A DNA stretch of 64,000 nt from positions 458,020,072 to 458,084,071 of the forward strand of contig NC_081406.1 in NCBI RefSeq assembly GCF_030272615.1, in the 5' to 3' direction. Under the pieces are notes generated by a model that was not told where the DNA came from, searched no databases, and worked only from the letters and a program-made list of their open reading frames with translations. The translations under genes and the position numbers were made by a program. The DNA is from Cryptomeria japonica (Eukaryota > Streptophyta > Pinopsida > Cupressales > Cupressaceae). Of this stretch, positions 56,185-64,000 are shown in pieces; position 1 is the first letter of the stretch, and the number at the start of each line of letters is the position of its first letter.

Positions 56185-57483
56185 TGTTGGCATATGATGA
56201 ACCGACATGTTGATATTATGAAAATGTATGTTGTCATTGATGTCAATAAGTGTAAGTGAACCGGTATGCAGATTGGAAGAAGTTGGTGAACTGGTATGAA
56301 GAAATGCAGTGAACCGGTGTCGGGGTTACATTGAGTGTGACTATCAGTTGGTAGTCTCAGTTATAGAGTTTCCGGTTTGGAAATCTCACTTGTGCGATGC
56401 AACCAATGCAATTCTATGTTAAGTTAGCTAAGAGATGAAGATGAGATCATGATGCCACATCAGCTTTGTGCACGTGAAGGATTTCCTTGAGGATCTTGCA
56501 TGAGAAGATCGACTGCATTAAATGTCTACCTCAGGAATGAACATTCTTCTTAGCAGTATGAGAAGAAAGTGTGATGAGTTACAGATTTCTATGTGTGGTG
56601 AAGATAGACGATGCGTATTGTCTTGTGATATGTTTGAAATTGTATTGCTCTATGCAAAGTGTTTGGACGGTTAGGATTGGACCGCTTGTATTGTAAACCT
56701 AAAATGCTTAGGGTTTAGGGTTTATGCTACCGACCTAATTGTTGTCTATAAGGTCGATGATGTTTGTTATTGTAAGTTGTTGGTAAATGTTGTGTGTGTA
56801 TCCAAGCAATGAGATACTTGCCAGTCCAGTAAGAGAAAACTGTAGAGTGTGATTGCAGAAGTAGAGGAACTGAAAAGGATCTGCCTTACAATATAGTGTT
56901 TTTATCATATCAAAGCTTTACCTGTTGTATTCTAACCATTTCAACAGAAGGAAAATCCCTTTGCCAGGTAGCTTTAATAGGCTTACTATAAATCCTCTAA
57001 CCAGGTGACTCAAGATTCATTGAGTTCTTTAAATCCTCTAGCAAGGTAACTTTTAATAGGGTTTCAACCTTTAACAGGGTATATAGCCATCCCTTAACCG
57101 GCTGATCTTTAACAGGATTGGTTCCTAGCAGAACCTTATTGTAAAGTCTTTAACCGGACTAGGCTCCTAACAAAGCAAGCTTCAAAAGAGTTCAAAAACA
57201 AGCTTGTGGGTATTCATTCCCACCATGGTTTTTCCCATTTGGGTTTCCACGTGAAAAATCTATGTGTCATGTGTTGTGCATTTTTCATGCGATGATTAAG
57301 TGTTCTTTGTTTAAGTGATTATGCAGAGCTAATGGTTATGGTATTGGTGACACACCACATGCATATGTTAATGGGTAAATTAGCTATCAAGTATTAAATG
57401 TATTTGAAGTGTTCAGACTTACTAGTCTATGTTGTTTGAAGTCTTACTGTGTTTAAACGGTATTTCCATGGTTAAGTTCAGTT
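56185..57483 (+). repeat. 5' LTR of element M, 3'-truncated
   Basis: TGTTGGCATATGATG start; it matches the 3' LTR up to GGTTAAGTTCAGT. The U5 hairpin and the LTR end are deleted. A decamer array lies at 56997-57176 and a telo-box-like TTAGGGTTTAGGGTTTA at 56708-56724. Confidence 0.88.
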
Positions 57484-57567
57484 CTGGTGATGCAGAATAC
57501 ACTAGTCTATGATGTCTACAGTTGCAATGCTACACTAAGTATTGCCATCAATGCCAAAGGGGGAGAT
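57484..57567 (+). promoter_or_regulatory. Internal remnant and polypurine tract of M
   Basis: All that is left of the internal region ends TTGCCATCAATGCCAAAGGG then GGAGAT. TATTGCCATCAATG (57540-57553) can pair with CATTGATGTCAATA (57618-57631) in the LTR, 13 of 14. Confidence 0.8.
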
Positions 57568-58978
57568 CATTGGCATATGATGAATCGACATGTTGATATG
57601 ATGATAATGTATGTTGTCATTGATGTCAATAAGTGTAAGTGAATTGGTATGCAGATTGGAAGAAGTTGGTGAACTGGTATGAAGCAATGCAGTGAACTGG
57701 TGTCGGGGTTTCACTGAGTGTGACTACCGGTTGGTAATCTCAGTTCTAGGGTTTTCAGTTTGGCAATCTCGCTTGTGTGATGCAACTGATGACATTTTGT
57801 GTTAAGTTAGCTAAGAGATGAAGATGAGATTGTGATGCCATGTCATCTTTGTGCATGTGAAGGATTTCCTTGATGATCTTGCATGAGAAGATCGACTGCA
57901 TTAAATGTCTACCTCAGGAATGAACATTCTTCTTAGTGGTATGAGAAGAAAGTGTGATGAGGTACTGATTTCTATGTGTAGTGAAGAATGGATGACATAG
58001 ATTGTCTTGTGATCTATTTGAAATTGTATTGCTTTATGCAAAGTGTTTGGATGGTCAGGATTGGACCGCTTGTATTGTAAACCTAAAATGCTTAGGGTTT
58101 AGGGTTTATGCTACCAACCTAATTGTTGTCTATAAGGTTGATGATGTTTGTTATTGTAATTTGTTGGGTAATGTTGTGTGTGTATCTGAGTGATGAGATA
58201 ATTGATAGACCAGTAAGAGAAAACTATAGAGTGTGATTGCAGAAGTATAGGAACTGAAAAGGATCTGCCTTAGCATATAGTGTTGTTATCAGATCAAAGC
58301 TTTACCTATTGTCTTCTAGTCATTTCAACAAAAGGAAAATCCCTTTGCTAGGTAGCTTTAATAGGCTTACTGCAAATCCTCTAACCAGGTGACTCAAGAT
58401 TCATTAAGTTCTTCAAATCCTCTAGCAAGGTAACCTTTAACAGGGTATATAGCCATCCCTTAACTAGGTGATCTTTAACAGGATTGGTTGCTAGCAGAAC
58501 CTTATTGTAAAGTCTTTAACCGGACTAGGCTCCTAACAAAGCAAGCTTCAAAAGAGTTCAAAAACAAGCTTGTGGGTATTCATTCCCACCGTGGTTTTTC
58601 CCATTTGGGTTTCCATGTAAAAAATCTGTGTGTCATGTGTTGTGCATTTTGCATGTGATGATTAAGTGTTCTTTGTTTAAGTGATTATGCATGCAGAGCT
58701 AATGGTTATGGTATTGGTGACACACCACATGCATATGTTTATGGGTAAAGTAGCTTTCAAGTATTAAATGTATTTTAAGTGTTCACACTTACCGGTCTAT
58801 GTTGTCTGAAGTCTTACTATGTTTAACCGGTATTTCCATGGTTAAGTTCAGTAATGAAGACAGCCGGTTAGTGTTGTTTTATCTTGAAAAGATTGTTAGA
58901 AAGTCTTTGACTAGACTGATTCAATCCCCCCCCCTCTCAGTACTAGTAAGGGTATCTGTTGTTCGTCATTATTCATCA
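57568..58978 (+). repeat. 3' LTR of element M
   Basis: It is 1411 bp; the first bases have mutated to CATTGG. A telo-box-like run lies at 58092-58108 and a decamer array at 58381-58542. The U5 stem is CTAGACTGA (58911-58919) with TCAGTACTAG (58937-58946), with one bulged base. Ends TTCATCA. Confidence 0.88.
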
Positions 58979-58983
58979 AAATG

Positions 58984-60733
58984 GACCTAGTTCATAAGGT
59001 CTAACTTTTGGTAAAGTTATGGAATTACTTTGTATCAATTTTTTGAGTGTTAATTCAATAGGTTCACCAAGGGGTGTAAATATTCTTCTGGGTGTGCGTG
59101 CCCTTGGTGGTCTTGGATTGCTTGATTGTAGTGCATTGGTGTTGTTTATCTGAGTTAGATTCTTACTAGCAAGATCAACTGGTCCTTGTAGAGAGACTAT
59201 TGGTTGAGCTCTATTTACAACACATGCATCAACAACTCCATCATTTGTGACATTCTTGTTCCTAGACCAAAATTTTGGTCTTTCATTGTTTGTACTTGTG
59301 TTTGGCCCATTATCTTTGTGGTGTTTCATTATCCCTTTCTCTAATATGCCTCTTTCACATCTGATGCCTGTTTCCATGATGTCTTTAAAATTGTTTAGGC
59401 ATTGCGTTTGTAATGGATACTTAATTGGAGGTACACGATTTTCATTGAAAATGTCTACTTTCTCAGCTTCAGGGATATGACTAAGACATCTGCGGTATAA
59501 ACCTCTCCAGCTTTGCAAGAATGTAGTAAAGGTTTCTCCTTTCTTTTTCTTTGTTGCACATAAATCTATCAAGGTAACTGGAATATCTATATTGAATGCA
59601 AATTTTGATATGAATAACTCAACCAGTTCACCCCACGAAGCAATCTTAGGTGGGAGGTGTGAAAACCATTCTAATGTTGTCCCTCCAAGACTTTTGGAAA
59701 ATAGCCTCATTAAGTATGTATCATCGTAGGCTACCTCAATACATATCATGAAGAATTCACTGACGATCTCAAGGATCAACTTTCCCTCTATATTTGTCGA
59801 AACTTGGAGTTTCAAAATGCATGGGAAGAGGTGGCATGTATAACTTTTTGTCAAAAGGATATAGACAAAGTTCCTCCATTGTATAGTTCCTTTTATCATT
59901 GACTGTTTGCATACTGGTCATCTATTTCTGAAGATTCTCCATTTGCTGAGTCAGGATCTATGTTTGCATCAATGGTGTATTGACTTGATGAGTATTTCTC
60001 ACAAAAGGAACAATATTGGAGTAACTTGAGCTTTCCAAAATGTAGATTGACCATGTAGTTGTGTACCATAAGTCCCACTAGGTTGTGTAAAGTATGCAAA
60101 TTGTGTATTGACATTCGACTGAGTTGATCTTGTTATCCCTTGATTTACATTTTGGCCACTGTAGGTAGATCCACCTGAAACTGAAGGTTGGGTTATACTT
60201 GTTGAAGAAGGGTTTTGAGCTATTTTAGCTTGCATTATTACACTAGGTGTTGTTTGAGATTTAACATTAGTACTTACCAATGCAATTGTTGATGGTGTTG
60301 AAGTTGTAGTTGCTTGAGTATTTTGAGATACACCCTAGGTTGATGTTGCAAGTGTTGCTTGAGTCTGTGTAATAGTAGGTACTCAAGGAACAAAATTAAT
60401 GCAATGTCACACCTTGCGGCAATATAACCGAAATGTTCACTCCTGGAGGTAATTTGGCCCCATTTTGGACTAATCGTGGGAGATATTTGTCTCTATCATT
60501 ATTGATGAGAGTGTTACAAGATCTTGTTGGGCAGCTTCTAATTCTTTTTTAGTTAGATTATGTTGTATTTCATCAATGGAGGGCATCATGTTTATGTTTG
60601 TTGATAACTTTGCGGGTCTCCAACCCGGTGTTTGTTGATTTGTGGACAAGTTCATATTCCATGTTGGGTTAACCAAAGGGTCATTATTAGGTTCCATCTG
60701 ATGTTTTTCCTTTTGAGCACATGCTAATGGCAT
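58984..60733 (-). pseudogene. Gypsy L gag, N-terminal and capsid part
   Basis: The minus strand opens near 60733 (MPLACAQKEKH) with a Gln/Asn/Thr-rich N-terminus broken by stops near 60470 and 60370. A 307-codon frame from 59899 follows with a Retrotrans_gag-type capsid: YDDTYLMRLFSKSLGGTTLEWFSHLPP, WGELVELFISKF, FTTFLQSWRGLYRRC. It then has a linker ending LPKVRPYELGPF at 58984, where element M is inserted; the frame resumes at 56179 with the zinc finger. Confidence 0.78.
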
Positions 60734-60918
60734 GAATGTTATTTCAACGTGATCTTGACTCTTTCAGACTCTCTAAAATGCAAATGCAAGACTCAACTAA
60801 ATATAACAAGGTATGATTCTAAGACTTTCTAAAGACTAAAATGCAGACAATGTAATCTATGAGTGAAGAGTTGCTATCAAGGATTTCAGAATTCAAACAC
60901 AAGATCTTCAGCGTATTG

Positions 60919-61152
60919 TTAAAATGCTTCAAAATCTTCCTCTTCTTTGATTTGATTTTTGAGGTCTATGTCAATTTGTATTGACTTTCAAACTTCCTCA
61001 TCTATGATAGCTTGGACTATGTCGTATTGGTCTTGATCAACTATCAATTCTTCAACATGAATATTTAAACCATCAATTATTTCTAATTGAACGTTGTTTG
61101 ACCCAAGATTGGGTTTCTCAAATGGGAATTTCTCATCTCCTTTTAGACCCAT
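60919..61152 (-). CDS. Short leader ORF 2 of gypsy L
   Basis: A 77-codon frame starts MGLKGDEKFPFEKPNLGSNN and ends IKEEEDFEAF. It is clearly related to the ORF at 61301-61507 (same start, same spacing, same D(Q/H)xQYDIV and (D/N)E(V/I)RKSI words). It lies upstream of gag in the transcript. No domain is recognised; function unknown. Confidence 0.45.
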
Positions 61153-61300
61153 ATGCTAAAGATTATAATGAAAACTATATGGAAAACCTAGGAATGATTA
61201 ACACTTTGTTTTAAGGAATCTAACGAGGATTTAGAAACTCTACTATAGTCTTTTCAACCAATTGTCTGATGGCTTCCTTTTGAGATGCCTTTTTTTTTTT

Positions 61301-61507
61301 TTAAATCTTTTTCCTCAATTTTTCATCAAGATGAATAGATTTCCGGATCTCATTATCTATGATGGTCTCAACTATATCGTATTGAGCATGATCAACTTTT
61401 AGTTTCCAAGCAAGGTTGTCCAAACTATCAATTATTCCTAATTGGTCATTGTTTGGCCCAAGATCGGGTTGCTCAAATGGAAATTCATCATCTACTTTCA
61501 GACCCAT
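61301..61507 (-). CDS. Short leader ORF 1 of gypsy L
   Basis: A 68-codon acidic frame starts MGLKVDDEFPFEQPDLGPNN and includes DHAQYDIVETIIDNEIRKSI. It is a diverged tandem copy of 60919-61152. A T run follows the point where the two copies stop matching. It may be a small upstream ORF of the retroelement. Confidence 0.45.
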   Translation of the reverse strand: MGLKVDDEFPFEQPDLGPNNDQLGIIDSLDNLAWKLKVDHAQYDIVETIIDNEIRKSIHLDEKLRKKI

Positions 61508-63649
61508 GTATTGAGGTATGTTTCTTAGACTCTAATGCAATACTTAATTCTATATGAGTGGATGCAACTTGATTGAAGACTACTCTTTTTGTGATGTGAG
61601 GACTTGTGCAAAAAATTTGTGCAGCACAATGACACTAAAGGACTTATACATTAACTAGATGTCTATGACTTAAGATCACTTGAGAAAGACATGTTTTTTA
61701 TCTTTGAATTTTGCAAAAGTTTTGGTTTGATGTTGGTGTTGATAGTGACACTTGACTTTGTTGAGGGACGTGATCTTGTTGATGTTTTGACTAAACCTAG
61801 TTGAGGTTCCACTTTGTTTTTGGTATTTTCTAAAATGTTTGAATTTGGTGAAATGTAGCAAAGGACACAATAGACACATCAAAAAGAATAATAACACAAA
61901 AATAATTCTTGTTTAAAGAACTTTTTCAAATTCTCATGAATGTTGGAGTCTTTTTCAAAACCCCATTTTGTTTTCATTATAATTGGTCAATCGATAGAAC
62001 ATCAAGCAGACTCTCCTAATGGTCAAAAGGTCACAAGTATTACCACAAACCACATCTTGATACTCCATTAGCTCAAACAACCCTGTCACACCCTAGGGTG
62101 CGCCCATTTTTTTACCTTTTTTAGGAAATTAGACCAAAGAAGATTGCTCCTCCATTGGCCTGTTATCCTAGGAGATATATGGTGAGTGTCTTGGGGGGAA
62201 ATTGTTCCCCACCCTTGCACTGTGATAATCCAAGTGTCTAGTTACTGACTTAGTTGGGCTTCTAATTTCTAAGGTGTTTAGAAAGAGTTCTGTTTGAGTG
62301 GTCACAATCAGCATTGTTTTACACTTTGTTGAGGGAGGTCTCCCAGTTTGTAGAAGTTACACTCTACAGATTTTAACATACTGTATAGGCACTGAGGGAG
62401 ACATAATGTTGTTGTGACAACATGTAACACTCATCACATATGATTTTTATCACATACGCATTTATTTAGAGTGGCTTGGATTACTTGGCTTTAGTCATTG
62501 CCACTTAGGTCATTCCCTCTCACTTGGCCTTATGGAATACTTGGGAGGCGAGCCTTCTAAAGGTGTTATCCTAATGTAGTAAATGAAATAAATCATGAAA
62601 AAGGTGGGTATGACTTTTTGATTACCCAAAAAAGGTGAGAGCATATACCTATCACCTTGAAGACAGGAAGAACAATGATTCCTTTTAAACCTTCATTGCA
62701 ATGTTTTTTAAACATTAGAGATGTTACTCCAAAAAGGCATGGGGTTCATTTTAACCATCATAGCAATGATGAAAATTGTATTGTTCTTTTTAACAACACC
62801 AAAACAATTTTTCTACTCTAACCCTACAGAGAAAATAACGTTAGTAGACATATGGTGGGCTATCCAGCCTAATTTTCTCAGTTAAAAATCTATATATTTT
62901 CACAAATAGAGAGCAATCTTGATAAAAACCAGAACTAAATAGAGATAGAATGCAAAAAACCTAAACTAGAAATTGCGAATTACTGTGATAGAAATTGCAA
63001 ATTGATATCTGAGCAATTGTGTAGCAATTCAGGTTAATTGCTCATCAGTTAAATGCAAAAAGAAATTTTTTATTTATTTTTAAATATACAATAACAAAAG
63101 ACAGAAGATAGAAATTTGATTCTGTAATGATTTTATCCAAAATCACATGAGCCATCACATTAATGTCGTCATAAAATTTGTATTTGGCAATGAATCAATG
63201 GATGCTTCTATGATATTGGGCGATTGCTTCTTTTTCTTCAATTTCCTGAAGCTCTCTATCTTCTTTTAGGAGTCTTTGGTATGCTCTTTGTTCTATCCTA
63301 TCTTGTCTTTCCCTCCTTGCACTTGAGATTTCGAAGGTTACCTTTCCTACCATTGGATTAGACACATTTTATGCAAAAAATAAAAAATTCTCAGAATTGA
63401 AAGTTTTTTATGGGTTAGGTGTGCAAGATCAACTAATTAAGAAACAACAAATAAACAATTATTTTTCCCCTTTTTTGAGCAATTGCGGTAGATTTTACTG
63501 TCAGTTGGAATGGATTTTGATGACAATTGCAGATAAATATTTGCAATTGCAAATTTCTGTCTGATCAATTGTGGATTCTAGTTTTCTGTGCATGCACGTA
63601 TCTGCAAAACCAATTAAAACAACAGAGAAAGGTTAGATCTGATTCACAT
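61508..63649 (-). other. Leader of gypsy L, no gene seen
   Basis: About 2.1 kb between the primer site and the leader ORFs, AT-rich, without a convincing frame. Confidence 0.45.
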
Positions 63650-63662
63650 CAGGTTCACCAAT
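63650..63662 (-). promoter_or_regulatory. Primer binding site of gypsy L
   Basis: On the minus strand the LTR end GAGAACA is followed by ATTGGTGAACCTG. The TGGTGAACC core is shared with element F. Confidence 0.55.
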
Positions 63663-64000
63663 TGTTCTCATGTATGAAATCATCAAATCCAAGCTAATTA
63701 GACTAAAAGGATGAATCAAAAAATCCTTAACTAATTAAATCAATTTTAAACACTGTATAATGAAATAAATGATAGAAATAGAAAGATTAAACTAAATTAA
63801 AACTCCATATTCTCCACTTGTGCTTCCATTGTTCTTCTCCATAATTGTTGGTGTAGGTGGCTCTCAGGTATTGCACTGATTTCCTGCATAAGATGGACAA
63901 TAACTTTGAAGACTCTGATTCTAGCTTGAATTGAGAAAAAGAGGTTGAATTTATATATTTTCAACACAAAGAAGGTGAGAATTTGAACTCAAGTGTTGAT
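63663..64000 (-). repeat. 5' LTR of gypsy L (runs out of the window)
   Basis: In plus-strand coordinates it begins TGTTCTCATG, the complement of an LTR end ...GAGAACA, next to the primer site. No matching copy is found elsewhere in the window, so the 3' LTR of L is lost or lies outside. Confidence 0.5.

Larger units (their letters stand above)
56185..58978 (+). mobile_element. Copia deletion derivative M inside gypsy L gag
   Basis: It is flanked by perfect AAATG duplications (56180-56184 and 58979-58983). It has a 5' LTR lacking its last part (56185-57483), about 85 bp of 3' internal DNA with the polypurine tract (57484-57567), and a complete 3' LTR (57568-58978, 1411 bp). Primer site, gag and pol are all deleted. 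It splits the L gag between the ELGPF codons and the zinc finger. Confidence 0.9.

Noticed and set aside
4320-58983. Shared target duplication AAATG of B and M as evidence for site preference
   Set aside because: Two cases of one pentamer in AT-rich DNA can be chance; the other insertions use different pentamers.

Overview
The window is intergenic DNA of a seed plant with a large, repeat-rich genome. I found no host gene, tRNA, rRNA or CRISPR array. The organism is inferred from Ty1-copia elements primed by the plant-type initiator-Met site (TGGTATCAGAG), Ty3-gypsy Gag-protease frames with plant-type CxxHx4Hx4C fingers, very long LTRs (up to 4.1 kb) and heavy decay by C-to-T stops. A gymnosperm is my best guess but the species cannot be fixed from the sequence.

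Region by region: 1-18860 is a four-level nest. A copia remnant (E) holds copia C; C holds copia A and the deletion derivative D; A holds copia B, which lies on the minus strand. 19340-21961 carries two solo LTRs. 21967-24020 shows nothing recognisable. 24026-33296 is a solo LTR split by F, a complete-looking gypsy-type element that encodes only Gag-protease. 33345-37430 is a 4.1 kb solo LTR filled with a 46-bp minisatellite, a (TA)n run and an array of inverted repeats. 39065-41633 is the 5' end of a copia-like element (G) encoding a coiled-coil/zinc-knuckle protein. 42064-46159 is a minus-strand copia (H). Its LTR is interrupted by a composite with two LTRs in opposite orientation (46450-50609). 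50747-54300 holds LTR and copia fragments plus the 3' end of a gypsy element. 54409-64000 is a minus-strand gypsy element (L) with a shrunken copia (M) inserted in its gag.

Insertion borders are well supported by 5-bp target duplications read directly: AAATG (B), TATTT (D), GTATG, CCACA, GAGGT (F), GTGGA, AAATG (M) and CTCAT (composite). The coding parts are decayed gag-pol frames. Several elements look mobilisable only by enzymes supplied in trans.

The most interesting content is structural and not protein-coding. (1) A stem-loop with a C-rich loop lies just before the LTR 3' end in about a dozen LTRs of at least nine families; its outer stem sequence changes between families while pairing is kept. 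(2) A long hairpin places the polypurine tract and LTR start in its loop. (3) Twelve successive hairpins with covarying arms occur in the giant LTR. (4) Arrays of a degenerate decamer occur in three LTR families. (5) Repeated leader hairpins with a GTGCAC palindrome occur in F.
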